This document shows, one piece after another, positions 34,819 through 46,443 of a DNA stretch of 64,000 bases. The notes under the pieces were generated by a model. The model ran no database searches and was not told the origin of the DNA. It saw only the letters and a list, made by a program, of their open reading frames with translations. Source of the DNA: Enoplolaimus lenunculus (Eukaryota; Nematoda; Enoplea; Enoplida; Thoracostomopsidae). Where the stretch lies: the NCBI GenBank assembly GCA_030248215.1, contig JASANG010002646.1, forward strand, positions 1-64,000, in the 5' to 3' direction. The position numbers were made by a program, and so were the translations under genes. Within the stretch, counting starts at the first letter, position 1, and every line of letters begins with the position of its first letter.

Positions 34819-35474
34819 CACTGAGCGGAAATAAACGCTGAGTGAAATTGACTCTCTCCAAACTAAGCTTTTCCGTACTACACAAACTGAGTCAAATTCC
34901 ACTTCGTCAGAGTCAAACTCGACTCACTGAGCGTCTCGGGTAAGTCGAATTTGACTCCGGCGGAGTCAAATTTGACTCAGGTTGTGTAGTCCGGAAGGCG
35001 TATTTCGGAGAGAGTCAATTTGACTCAGGTTGTGTAGTCCGGAAAGCCTATTTCGGAGAGAGTCAATTTGACTCTGGTTGTGTAGTCCGGAAAGCCTATT
35101 TCGGAGAGAGTCAATTTGACTCTGGTTGTGTAGTCCGGAAAGCCTATTTCGGAGAGAGTCAATTTGACTCAGGTTGTATAGTCCGGAAAGCTTATTTCGG
35201 AGAGAGTCAATTTGACTCAGGTTGTGTAGTCCGGAAAGCCTATTTCGGAGAGAGTCAATTTGACTCAGGTTGTGTAGTCCGGAAAGCCTATTTCGGAGAG
35301 AGTCAATTTGACTCAGGTTGTGTAGTCCGGAAAGCCTATTTCGGAGAGAGTCAATTTGACTCAGGTTGTGTAGTCCGGAAAGCCTATTTCGGAGAGAGTC
35401 AATTTGACTCAGGTTGTGTAGTCCAGAAAGCCTATTTCGAAGAGAGTCAATTTGACTCACCATTTTTTGCAGTG
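34819..35474. mobile_element. MITE, CACTGCAAAAAATGG family, expanded by a 48-bp minisatellite
   Basis: TA-flanked ends CACTGAGCGG (worn) and CACCATTTTTTGCAGTG. Inside, about ten units of 48 bp (GGTTGTGTAGTCCGGAAAGC, then CTATTTCGGAGAGAG) repeat the element's own subterminal sequence. The array keeps one minus-strand frame open for 165 codons, which follows from the unit length. Confidence 0.9.
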
Positions 35475-37434
35475 TATTTACAGTGCCGGTGTCACGGTAT
35501 AATTCTTCCCCTGAATGTTTTTCCTACCACCAGTTCATGGTAGATTTTTTTCGTCTGTTAAATTCTATCCCTTTCAACCAATATTAGGCTTTCATCCTGC
35601 AAAACTAATCAAATTTATCACCCCAGGAAGTTTACTTATTTTTTGCAAACGCAATTGTTTCATGCCCCCCATCAGTCGTGAGATTTGTGACTGGCAAGAA
35701 ACATATTGATTTTTATGTATTAACAAGTTATTTATCATTTTTATTGTAAACGAAAAAAACATATATTACCGAACATTGTTAGATTCGGCTCTTGGATTCG
35801 GCTTTTTCACAACCGAATCCGAATCTTGAACCGCAAATTTTCCGGGGGGAAGAATATACCACCCCTTTACTGGGGACAAAATTAAACCGACATGTGGGGC
35901 AAAGTAAAACTGATTTAATTCTTCCGGGGGCAAACTGCTCAAGTTGTTCCGGGGGAATAATTAAACCGTGACACCGGCTCCAACCAACGCAAATTTCTAT
36001 GTGAGTCACGGCCTCATTGGCCAATGTGTACAACAAGGCCATCAATATAGCACAAGCATATTCCTAAGTCTAAGCCTAAGCCTAAGCCTAAATAAAAAAA
36101 TTAGTCTAAAGCTTAAGCTTATTCACTTGCAGTCCCGCAGAACAACGATCCGCTTCTGATCCTTACATGGGCCGCCGGACTGATAGCTATACAACCATTG
36201 AAGTCATGAAATGATAAATCAAGTGCGTGCAACAATCGCATGACACCAACACAATCCAACAATTTAAACCCGTCACAAAATTGTTATTCGGTCTTTTTTG
36301 GGTTTGGCAGCCAAAAAAGCCCCCCCCTGAAGGCAACGGAGTTACACGGGTTTGTATCTGTGGACTTTATCATTTCGCCAAAACGCTGAGACCAACATTT
36401 TGCCAAAACCCTAAGAACAATTGTGTGATCCAAACAAACTACAAAACCAACAACAAAAGGCACTGAGAAAGGTTAAAGATTGATTTGACTGTTGTTGATC
36501 CGGAACACCGCTTTAGTTTCGTGGTAAACTTTTACATCAGTCAGTTTTGATTGGTTGTGACCAGAAGTGTAGTCGATATTTCATTTCAAGGGGGTACAAT
36601 TTGTATTGAAATATATATTTTCAAATGAGTACAGAAAGCGAGAAATGATCTTTTTTGGTCTCTACGATGCAGTTAGTTATTAATATCTAAAGCCCGTGAA
36701 AGTATCTTCATTCTGGTCTCCCTAGAAATTACTCAGGGATATCTCTTCAATCTTTCTGGTTCATACTCCGGTTATAAAATTGAACGGTTGCCATGTTTTA
36801 CAGCCTGATTTTGAATAGTGTGAATTTGGTGTTTTTAAGTTAAACTCAACTGAAACAGATTTTGAACTGTTTGTTTGAATTTTGACAAAAACCAGTTTAG
36901 TAATAATGAACGAATTGTTTTGCAATGTCGGATTCTGTTGGAAGTATTTGAACTTATTGTATTCGGCAAACGGTTTGATTTAGACGCAGAAATTGTTTCT
37001 GTTTTGCCTGTCTAATGATTTGAATTTTAGTTTGTCAAAACTAGTAGCCCAAGTATAGATGAGTGTCGGCTCATTATTGGCAGGAGCTAAGCTGAAGCTT
37101 TTAAACTAAGTTTTTTGTACAGTAAGACCAGATTAAAGAGGGAGTAATAAGACGGGGTCTCCATTTTGAGTCCCAATCAATTGGAGTCCGTATCCCTAAT
37201 AAGAATCCGTAAGCGGATAGAGTTCCTAAACCCAAATTAGAGTAAATAATTTAATCCAGGACGAAATAAAGTTGAATTCGAAACTTAGAGCATAGAACAT
37301 GATGGTGCAATATCGTCAGAGGAATAAGTACGAATGTAGATAAAGTGGTTGATTTTCTAGTTGTAACCATACAATTAGCACGAATAACATATTTACATCA
37401 ATTAATATTACCAAGCGTGGATAATCGCTATTTA
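35475..37434. other. No gene called; one TTAGGC element and a stub
   Basis: 36019-36173 is a subfamily A TTAGGC element (GGCCAATGTGTACAACAAGG to GATCCTTACATGGGCC, short form). Around 37130-37250 lies a stub related to the element at 4562-5455 (GGGTCTCCATTTTGAGTC). Confidence 0.5.
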
Positions 37435-37690
37435 ACAACAGTGTGCAACTGGGTACATTCTGCGTAGAAAAGAATGTACTCGGCCCGGGTTGCGTTTTTG
37501 GCCTACCCCCCCTTTCTGTAGAAGGGGGTACAACCTATGCGAACCATAGCACTTTATGTATCCGGCAACAAGAATTGCTCCGCTTATAGTTTAATTTAGG
37601 CTTATTGCATACGACAGCGACCCACCCCCCTCTAAACAAGGGGGATCGGCCAAAAACGCAACGTACGGTGGTACATTTTGTACCATGTCG
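37435..37690. mobile_element. Long-TIR element, GTGTGCAACTGGGTACATTC family
   Basis: The left arm reads GTGTGCAACTGGGTACATTC, TTGCGTTTTTGGCC and C-rich. The right arm is the inverse (GGCCAAAAACGCAACG, GTGGTACATTT). Best copy: 51090-51390. Confidence 0.7.
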
Positions 37691-37938
37691 ATCCCATAGA
37701 TTTGCACACTCCTGTATCATGCACTGCGAGCGTACTTTCACTATTATAAATCGCGTGCCCACCTCTAATCAAAAACTTCTCGATGCGCCACTGTTAACAA
37801 TATTATTATAGGTTATTGATGTACCTTTCACTTGGTTGTTTGACTACAAAACGGTCAGAACGATGTCTGAGTGTGCTCATTTGGCTTCAATCTTCGGCTG
37901 CGCTAAATTTTAACTTCAAAACACCCCTACTATTTATT

Positions 37939-38101
37939 GGCTCATGTAAAGATCAGAGGTGAAACGTTTTTCTGTGGGACTATAATAGAGTAAGCTTAAC
38001 ATTAAGACTATTTTTGCCTGACTTAGGCTGAGGCTTAGGCTTAGACTTAGACTTAGAAATATGCTTATAATACTGTTCCGCCCGTGTTCGTTGCATTGGC
38101 C
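37939..38101 (+). mobile_element. TTAGGC TIR element, subfamily A, exact target duplication, upstream of the polyQ gene
   Basis: TATTTATT on both sides (37931-37938, 38102-38109). Short form with one TTAGGC block. It ends 109 bp before the first in-frame ATG of the polyQ frame. Confidence 0.92.
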
Positions 38102-38210
38102 TATTTATTATATTCCGAAACAATATTTATGAAAACAAGTTATATCACCGATACGTTTCAGATATATGAACGCTATTACCACGGTGATTTAAACAAAACC
38201 ATAAGTTCAA

Positions 38211-38516
38211 TTGACAATATTCAAAAATTTCAAAAAACACACTTTCATTCGAACAGTTACAATGCTTACAATATCACTCGGATTTAAAAACAATCAAAAA
38301 CAGCAACAACAGCAGCAGCAACATCGTCATCGCAATGATTATTCACCAAACAACCAGCATCCACAGTCTTCAGTGCGTCCTGAACTCGCGTTGAAGTTGA
38401 AACCATCTGAAATTTTGGACAAAATTAATAATGATTTGGACTCGTCGAGAAGGCGATGTTTAACTGCATCGACAAATAATCTCAGTCGACGACTGGCAAC
38501 TGTTCAGACGATGTCA

Positions 38517-38557
<41 letters not shown>

Positions 38558-39074
38558 CCACCAACAACAACAAGTTCATGATCACAGACGGTCACGGAGT
38601 TTACACTTCGCAGCGCAACGACAACATTCACGAGCGAAAAGTGCGATGAATAGCGGAACAAAATCAAACGGAGGAGTGAAAGGACGAAAAGCAGGAGCGA
38701 CAGAAAAAGACGATGAAGAAATGAGAACTGATGCAGGAACAGAAGAACAATACGACACTGCAGAAGGAAGAGAATCAGCAACAGAAGGAGACGACGAACA
38801 ACGAGAAACGGTCGAAATTGAAAAAAGAAAAAATATCGAAGAAGGAATCGTACACGAAAGACAAGACCGATCTAATGAATGTGTAGTTGAGCTAAATCAA
38901 GACGTTGTGTTCAAACTCACGACAGCTGACGATCTCAACGAAGCATTTGCTATTGACCAAGTTCAGTTGAATGTATTGAGTGGCGAACAAAGCGATGAAG
39001 AAGTGCAACAATTGATGATAGAACGAATATCATCATCGCACGACATCACCAATCAGAATGAAGCAGCTGAATGA
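38211..39074 (+). CDS. PolyQ, basic-to-acidic low-complexity protein (hypothetical)
   Basis: One open frame; the ATG at 38211 gives 287 residues and the ATG at 38262 (MLTISLGFKNNQK) gives 270. Order: a short Gln run, a segment with ALKLKPSEILDKINNDLDSS, a polyQ/His tract at about 38520-38575, a basic RRSRSLHF region, an acidic Glu/Asp-rich stretch, then LNQDVVFKLTTADDLNEAFA and LNVLSGEQSDEEVQQLMIER, which may be a folded C-terminus. Length and composition argue for a real gene. I recognise no family. It may be the last exon of a longer gene, since a weak acceptor (TTCGAACAG) precedes 38262. Its stop codon overlaps a TGACGTCA motif. Confidence 0.5.
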
Positions 39075-39135
39075 CGTCATTCGCAACAAATGACGTCCGA
39101 ATTCCATGAAATGAATAATGCAAATCAGCAATATG

Positions 39136-39332
39136 GATCCGCGTAAAGACCAGGGGCAGAAAAGTATTTTAAGCATATTCCTAAGCTATAGCCTAAGCCT
39201 AAACCTAAGCTTAAGAATGAGTTTATTCCTAAGCCTACGCCTAAGCCAAGCAAAACATTTAGTGTAAAGCTTGAGCTTACCCTTTTCTAATTCCACAGAA
39301 AAACGTTTCGTCCCTGATCTTTACATGGGCCG
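39136..39332 (-). mobile_element. TTAGGC TIR element, subfamily A, exact target duplication, downstream of the polyQ gene
   Basis: GCAATATG on both sides (39128-39135, 39333-39340). It starts 61 bp after the polyQ stop codon. Confidence 0.92.
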
Positions 39333-39471
39333 CAATATGGAACTGAACCAATTGCTGGACAAAAAGTTGTTGTTTTTAGTACAATAAGTTGTTCAAGGTA
39401 TGACTTTCTACGTAAACATAAAACCTATAGTTTCAATTGATAAAAGCTGTCTTGGCTTAAAAGTTACGATT

Positions 39472-39690
39472 TAGGGTCGTATTCTCAACGGTGTGTCGAG
39501 CCAATCGCCAATTGGTAAGATACTGAACCATATAACCTTCAGGTTCGAACCTTGAAGCCCACACAAAGTGTGCATGTAAGTAGAGTAAATGCGTTAACTT
39601 TGAAACTCGCAAATATTTTGGTCGAATGTTTATATGACCCAATACCGACTGATGATAAGTGCTACACACATTTGAGAATATTCGCACTAG
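39472..39690. mobile_element. TIR element, TTCTCAAAT family
   Basis: TAGGGTCGTATTCTCAACGG to ACACATTTGAGAATATTCGC. A short tRNA-like CAGGTTCGAACCTTG lies inside. Confidence 0.65.
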
Positions 39691-40464
39691 GAGGTTTTTA
39701 GCCTACATTTGGTTTTGTTACAAATGTGCTAGAAATATTGCCAAATTTACCAAAATGTAGCTAAATAGGCCACCATTAGTTTAAGTCAATATAGAATTAA
39801 AATACAATATGGTATTACAGTAAAAAGAGATCTGCCGCTTTAATACTACTTTGACCCTCAGTTAGTATGACAGATTAATTCAAGGCAGAGACTAAAAGTT
39901 CAATTGTGTAGAACTCTGAATGAAGTTGTTATACAAGAATTAAGTGTGATATATTCAACGTTAAAGTATATTATTGTCTGAAATAACATCTTTAACATAT
40001 TTCATAACAATCTCAGGGCAAATGTTTATTAGGGATGTCCCGGTTTCTGATGAGTCAGTAAAAGTGTAGGCTTAGATTCTAGACTGCATTATTTGCTTAG
40101 GCTTAGGCTTCAAAATACACGTTCTTCACCGCTTAATCATCCGGCTAAAGTATGCATTTTCCCGCCAAAAATTTGAATTTTTATGCCAAAATTTGAATTT
40201 ACCGCTAACATTTGAATTTAACCTCCAAAATTCTAATTTTTCTGCCAAAATATAAATTTCCGCCAAAATTTAAGTTTTTTACGCCAAAATTTAAATTTTC
40301 CCGCCAAAGCTAGCTAAAATTTTGGGCATTATTTTTAAACAGTGTTCGTAAATTATCTAGGTATTAAAATGGTGGACATTTTTGACATTGGCGAGCTGGC
40401 CACAATCAGGTATGGCACGCGAACACGTCATGTATTTTAAAACTTTATTGATTTTTCTATTTAA
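39691..40464. other. No gene; TTAGGC fragment and ~24-bp degenerate tandem repeat
   Basis: 40015-40125 is a subfamily B TTAGGC fragment (GGATGTCCCGGTTTC). 40150-40312 is about eight diverged units of CGCCAAAATTTGAATTTT, bounded by TTTTCCCGCCAAA at both ends. Confidence 0.65.
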
Positions 40465-40721
40465 CTTTTCACATGAATATTTTCTATTTCCCCTGAGACC
40501 TACTTTTATGCTAGGATTCGAACTCCAGTGACTGGAGTGGGAGGCGTATACCATCATCACTCAGCTATAGGAGCTTGACGCTCGAGCCCGAGGGGCTCTC
40601 ACGTCTTGTGGTGATTTAGTACTATGTATACGTGTTGCAATTGTTTAACACTGCGAGATATACTATTTAACGTATATACACTGCGCTGATTTGCCTATAG
40701 GCAACTCAATGTGAGAAGGGG
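40465..40721 (-). mobile_element. piggyBac-like MITE with tRNA-like core (inverted copy)
   Basis: TTAA at 40461-40464 and 40722-40725; near-full-length inverted copy of 1552-1814, including the A box (inverse of TAGCTGAGTG) and the B-box-like GGATTCGAACTCC. Confidence 0.85.
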
Positions 40722-40914
40722 TTAATACAATCCCCATAACAGGATGCCACCGGAGGTGAAAAATACCGCACCCTGCCTGGTGGTCAACAAAATTTGCCAA
40801 AGCCGACGGGGAGATAAAATTAGGTAGTTAATACATTTAATTGGCTAATTTTAGCAAATATCTGTAATATAATTGTTAAATGTTTTGGTTTTTACGCTTA
40901 TTTTTCACAAAATC

Positions 40915-41108
40915 GGCCAATGTAAAGAACAAGGGCGGAACAGTATTATAAGCACATTCCTAAGCCTAAGCCTAAGCGTAAGTATAAGGTTATTCTTAAG
41001 CATAAGCTTAAACGTAAGCCTGATGCAACCAAAAAAATTATCTAAAGCTTAAGCTTACTCTATTGCATTCCCACACAAAAACTCTCCCCCCTGATCTTTA
41101 CATGGGCC
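40915..41108 (-). mobile_element. TTAGGC TIR element, subfamily A, exact target duplication
   Basis: ACAAAATC on both sides (40907-40914, 41109-41116). GGCCAATGTAAAGAACAAGG to CTGATCTTTACATGGGCC. Confidence 0.95.
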
Positions 41109-41822
41109 ACAAAATCTAAAATTCCATTGGGGTAGCGAAACATTTCAGCAAAGTTAATGATCTATTTTAGGACATTAAACAATTAATACTGGGTGTATGA
41201 TCAATGAAAAATAATATACGCTTTAATTTTAAACAGTTTTCTAATTTTTAACAACAAGACGTTTAAGACATTAATATTTGTTCGAATTCTAGTATATTTT
41301 TCCGTGACACATAAACATGAGTATTGCCACTATTTCATTTTGGTATCACATATTCCTTCAATTATACAACTTTGCTAGCGAACAGCACACCAAACGAGTA
41401 ATTTTTGCCTGTAGCAGGCAATTGATTTTGGGCGCCGAAAAGTTACTATTTTTAGTGAACCCTTCTAAAGATTGTTTGACTGTTATATCAAATGAATTCT
41501 CGCTTGTGAACCGAAATGACTTATTTTTCAAAATAATAAAACAATTTGAACTTCGTTTAATAAATAATACACGCATCCGATATTAATTATAACATGAAAT
41601 TCTATCTTTTTTTCAATGATAACACATGAATATTATTTGAAAGTTCAAACGTGTCTAAAGTTCAACGTTATAAAACTACACTAAAATACGATTATTAAAA
41701 CGAAAAAACACACTTGGTATTATTGACCATTTAAAGTTGTTCTCTGTTTTGTTCCATTTAACAGCGCATGTAAAGATCAGAGGCGGAAGCTCATTGTTAC
41801 GCCTTGGTTATAGTTTTAGGTT
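41109..41822. other. No gene called
   Basis: A frame at 41317-41586 (+) is open for 89 residues and its opposite strand for 72; neither looks like a known protein or has splice partners. A subfamily A end (GCATGTAAAGATCAGAGGC) lies at 41765-41790. Confidence 0.35.
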
Positions 41823-41999
41823 GGACCAATGAACAGGGCCGAATCGTTTTCCGGAGGGGCTATAATAGAGTCAGTTTAAGCTTTAGACTAATTTTTTGCT
41901 TATGCTTAGGCTTAATAGGCTAAGCAATACGCTCATCCATACGCTTAGGCTTAGGAATATGCTTATACTACTGTTCCGGCCCTGTTCTATACATGGACC
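41823..41999 (+). mobile_element. TTAGGC TIR element, subfamily C
   Basis: GGACCAATGAACAGGGCCG to CGGCCCTGTTCTATACATGG. Flanks TTTAGGTT and CTTAGGTT match at 7 of 8 positions. Confidence 0.87.
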
Positions 42000-42299
42000 C
42001 TTAGGTTTATAGCTTAAGATTTATGCATATACTACTGTTACAGCCAATTCTATACATTGGCCGATTGGACGAAGGTGCAAATAGTAAGGTGTATCCGGCA
42101 AAACATTGTTTTCAATTTGGCAAAATTTAGGTATACTGACTATAATACTGATAACCCTAAACTGACAAAAACGTATCCCTTGATTTAGTTTTGTTTTTAC
42201 ATTCCATGAAGTTTAAACGCATAAAAAATTAGCTATAGAAAACGCTGCCCAAAGCACGTATTAAAATCATTGTATGTTCTACCAGACTGACTGGATACC

Positions 42300-42878
42300 T
42301 GGGCCAGTATTCTCAAATGTGGTCATCACGTATCACCAGTTGATGATAGGTCTTGTAAATTTTGAACCAGTGTATGGTGAGGTACAAAAATTATGCACAT
42401 TTTGCGTATTTGACTTGTTGGACGTCAGTGCCAATTTTGAGATCAGCAATTGTAGGAGTTGTCAATTTCAAGCCCTATCACTAACTGGCCGGGCGTAAAC
42501 GGATAGTAAAAATAACGGAAACGGAAACCGGATATTGAAGTATGAACGTTTCAATTGTTTTTAATTTTTCTGCCAACACAATTGAGATGTACAAATGTTC
42601 ACCGGGCTTTCTAAGATTTTGAAATAAAAATGTCGTATGCACCGAAATTTTTAAGATTATGGATGAATATTGTAATTTTTGTTTCAGTGCGATCAATTGC
42701 AGCATATCTGTAATAAAAACTTGCGAGAAATTTACGCCATTTATAACTAATGTTCAAACGTAAAATAGTAAACGAATTTCCGGTATTTCTATAACAGAAA
42801 TGGAAACGGTAATGAATATCCGGATACACCCTGCTAGCTAGCGATAGGTCCTATAAGCATTTGAGGATATTGGCCCTA
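42300..42878. mobile_element. TIR element, TTCTCAAAT family, split by another TIR element
   Basis: GGGCCAGTATTCTCAAATGT to GCATTTGAGGATATTGGCCC. The element at 42490-42833 is nested near its right end. Confidence 0.65.
42490..42833. mobile_element. TIR element with GGGTGTAAACGGATA ends
   Basis: GGGCGTAAACGGATAGTAAA then AATAACGGAAACGG at the left; CGGTAATGAATATCCGGATAC and ACCCTG at the right. Copy with the same ends at 60035-60476; worn end near 33615. Confidence 0.6.
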
Positions 42879-43242
42879 ATTGTGCCGATTTCAAGGGCTT
42901 ACAATTGTACAGTTTAGATTACCTTCTGTGAATTGTGCATCTCATATCAACAGTAAGTGATATATATTTCATTAAAACTCCTGAATCAACGCATTGTGAA
43001 CTTCAAAATTTAGCACATTTCAATTTATGTAATTCTCTTGCTATCCGAATCTTCCCATTCACTGCTTTGATAATTCGTTTGCTTTAATACCTGGAACTGA
43101 GATTCTGCACATATCTGATACAATTCAGGTTCAAAATCAACTGGTCATAGGTGCTATACACATTTGAAAATACAGGTTTTTGATAATCAACAAACGATTA
43201 TTTATTGCTAAATTTAAACTCGCATCCAACTCGAGCAAAAAA

Positions 43243-46200
43243 ATGAGCGTCGATTTTGCTCAATTGGGTTCGAGTCGCTACGCGTTGATTGCGACGCTGT
43301 TGAGCAGCTTGGTTCTCGCTGTCCTTCTGGTTACTGTTCCAATGCTTTATATTAGTCTCAACGCAACAGAACACATGGTTGCTCAACGTATGATGATATT
43401 TCGGGTAACAGATTTTGGGTTCAATCGTAGTTTAAAATATTAAGCTGGCTGGTACGGTTTGTGACTAGGTTGCAATATATCCGCTGTTAAAATTTAAGTA
43501 CTTACCTAAATATTAATGTATTAAAACAATAAGAAAGACTGATAGTTTCATTGGCCCGTGTTACTTTTTGAGCCATCCCGGTTTCTGATTGGTCTGTTGA
43601 CGGGTAGGCTTAGATTGGGGACTACGTTTCTTCTTAGGCTTAGGCTTACTCCTAGAAATACACTTTTTGCAACGAGCAGACTTAGGTTTAGGCCTAGGAA
43701 CATGTTTAATCTACTGTGTTAGCCCAAAAAGTACCATTAGCTGTTTAATTTATTGAATCAAATCAAATGATAAACATTATTGCAGTCTTATGAAAAAATC
43801 AGATTACCAGTTCGAATAAAACTGGACCAATCATTTGAGAGCTCCTGATGTTGTCCAATTATTTTTAACTTTGTCTCATGGGATTACAACAAATTCTCAT
43901 CAATTCTAACTGAATAATATACATATTTAATATTTTTGTCAAAACTGAAATTAAATTTGAAAATCTCTAAGTATTTGCAAACTTGCTCGTTTCAGCCTCA
44001 CAGTAGTTTTATTTTATTTTAGACGAAATCAGACAAACTTTGGAGCGAAATAGTGGAACTACGGAAAAATAATGGAAATCCAACGGAAAGAGTCAAGCGA
44101 CAATCAAGTTGCTCAAGTATACCTTAATACTGTTTTATCGATATCTTCTTTAAAATATCGCAACTAATCACAAATAATTGACATTTCGTATACGTATATA
44201 TGTCGTAGGCCAATCTGCTAATCAAGTTAATTACTAATTGACCTAGGCCAATCTGCAATTTTACCTAATAGCAGTTTGTTCTAAGCTAAACTTATGTTGA
44301 ACTAGACTAATCTGGTTTGATTATTTGCACAGACACAATACCGTTAACCAGTCAGAGTGGTTCATACCTCACTGTTGTTTTGCGACATCCCACAATCGCT
44401 ATTTGGCCTAGGCCAATCTGGTATTTGCGTTCGAATAGCAGATTGATCTTGTTCAATTAGTAATTAGCCTGAAAAGCAGATTGGCCTACGACATATATAT
44501 CGTTGTTCATTTGTTTGGAAACTTATCGTCGATTCTTATTTGGTTTGGTGCCTTAAGTGCGGGGAAATTTAGGGTTAAAATGCACAGTTATCAATGATGT
44601 ATTGACTTCCGACAATATTTGACTAACAATCAAACTTTGATCTAAAAATTAGTGTTTTGTATTTTTCAAACCTTTGACGTAGTTTGAATTTGTCAGCATA
44701 AGCAAAGAATTAATTTCCGCAACCATGCATACAACCAATTTTGAAAAATTTCAGGATGTGTCGCACTTCAATGCAACCGAGGACCACCGGGACCGCCAGG
44801 GCTCAAAGGATTGGACGGATTGCCCGGGGCGCCAGGAAAACGAGGCAGACCTGGTCTGGACGGACACGACGTCGCAATTGATCCTGAACCTGATATTCCG
44901 TGCTTGGTATGCCCGGCAGGGGCCCCGGGACCACGTGGTCCACAGGTATGATTTTTTTTAAATTTTTTAAAATGTATTTCATTTTGGAAATGGGGTTGCT
45001 GGATTTCTAAAATCCTACTTGAGTGCAATTAAACAACTGATTAAACCATCCTATCGACTCTGAAAGAATACTTAAATTCACTTTAAATTCAATGCTTTTA
45101 GGGTGAACGAGGCCGTCCAGGAGACACTGGAACGCCAGGGCATCCAGGCCTGCCGGGTAAACCTGGAATCAGCGGACTCGCAGGTCTACCGGGACCTCCA
45201 GGTTTGGTTGGACCAAACGGCGATCCTGGCTACAAAGGACCGAACGGTGCGGATGCCATCGGTGGCAAAGGAGTCAAGGGACCACCAGGAGAACCCGGTA
45301 AGCGATTTGAATTTGGTAAAATTCGTTGAAAAATAGCACTGTTTGTTTGTTTCAACAAATTAATTAAAAATGTTATTAAAATTATTCGGGTAGAATTTAG
45401 TGCAAAACAAAATTTTAAGATAAAGTTATTCGATCCATGTTACTTTTACGGCCGTCCCGGTTATAGGTGGGTCTGTGAAATAAATTAAGCTTAAATTCTA
45501 GGCTACATTTTTTGCCTAGGTTTAGGCTAAGTAATACGCGTAGCTTTGCGTTTAAAAATACGCTTTACTGTTGCGGCCCTAACAGTGTCGCTGGTCGGTC
45601 ATTATATGGCTAAGTTAAAATTTACCATAAGCCAAACGTCATTGTAATAACAATGAACGGCATTTTCATAAATCGATTAGACAGAGGCAAAACGCAACGC
45701 GCGATGGGTACATTTCTTCATACTCAGAATGTACGCGGTTGCATACTCTTGTTCAAAAGCATTGCGCATTTTTTGGCAGGGCAAATAGGTTTTGCCTATT
45801 ACGAAAGATGCAACAGCCTGAGGTTGTCTGAGGTTCGACTAAGGACACGTATACTAATGCAGCGATTATCATATGCAGATCAGCAATTTAAAACGTTTGT
45901 ATTGGATTTTGCGTTACGAAATCAAATAACTAACTGTGACGAGTCGTATAAATAACTTTAGTTCATAAAGGGTTAGAAATTCTGGCCCATGTTACTTTAA
46001 GGGGCGTCCAGGTTTCTGGTGGGTGTATAAAAGAGTGGATTTTGATTATAGATTACATTTTTTTGCTTAGGCTTAGGTTTAGGCTTAGGTTTAGAAATAC
46101 GCTTAATCTACTGATTCGCCCCTAAAAGTAACATTGGCCAAAATTTTAAATATTTGTGTTGTTGCAATTTTCAGGCGCTGTCGGTTCAAAAGGCCCGCCT

Positions 46201-46443
46201 GGCACACCAGGAAAACCGTCAAACGCCGCCGGGGAAAGTGGGCCACCCGGTCCCGCAGGCCAAATGGGTCTTCAAGGTATTCGCGGCTCAAACGGCCAAC
46301 AAGGGCCTTGGGGACCGCCTGGATCACCTGGACTTCCGGCCGGAAATTGTCCGTCGGCGTGCGATACACAAGAAATTGTCGCCGGAACAGGATACGGTCC
46401 ACCTGCGTACGACGGAGCTCCGAGTGGTTTCGGAAAGAAATGA
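43243..46443 (+). CDS. Nematode cuticle collagen, five exons, complete
   Basis: Exons 43243-43404, 44023-44116, 44755-44945, 45102-45297 and 46175-46443 join in phase to 303 residues. Residues about 14-37 are the membrane anchor ([20 protein letters not shown]). The LWSEIVELR segment and RVKRQ (residues 77-81) match the conserved N-terminal region and the subtilisin-like processing site of cuticle collagens. Cysteine clusters (C84, C87, C92; [15 protein letters not shown]) bracket Gly-X-Y blocks starting [10 protein letters not shown]. This is the layout of secreted, trimeric, disulfide-linked exoskeleton collagens. The start ATG at 43243 was chosen because it leads directly to the anchor. 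TTAGGC elements lie in introns 1 and 4, the latter 35 bp from the last acceptor; intron 2 holds a long-TIR element. Confidence 0.95.
43553..43740 (+). mobile_element. TTAGGC TIR element, subfamily B, in collagen intron 1
   Basis: GGCCCGTGTTACTTTTTGAG to AAAAAGTACCATTAGC; diverged TTAGGC arrays indicate an old copy. Confidence 0.82.
44194..44501. mobile_element. Long-TIR element (TAGGCCAATCTGC) in collagen intron 2
   Basis: ATATGTCGTAGGCCAATCTG at the left is mirrored by CAGATTGGCCTACGACATAT at the right, with further TAGGCCAATCTG copies inside. Only one copy seen in the window. Confidence 0.8.
45434..45672 (+). repeat. Subfamily B TTAGGC element plus ~90-bp flank, duplicated at 59.1 kb
   Basis: CCATGTTACTTTTACGGCCG to CTGTTGCGGCCCTAACAG is the element. 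The following sequence (GTCGGTCATTATATGG, AAGCCAAACGTCATTG) also matches 59290-59383, so the copied unit extends beyond the element. A half-copy of the GTACATTC long-TIR family follows at about 45690-45770. Confidence 0.8.
45984..46139 (+). mobile_element. TTAGGC TIR element, subfamily B, in collagen intron 4
   Basis: GGCCCATGTTACTTTAAGGG to CCTAAAAGTAACATTGGCC. Flanks GAAATTCT and AAAATTTT match at 6 of 8 positions. Only 35 bp separate it from the last exon. Confidence 0.9.

Noticed and set aside
34966-35463. 165-codon minus-strand frame of SQIDSLRNRLSGLHNL repeats
   Set aside because: A 48-bp minisatellite within a MITE keeps the frame open by unit length.
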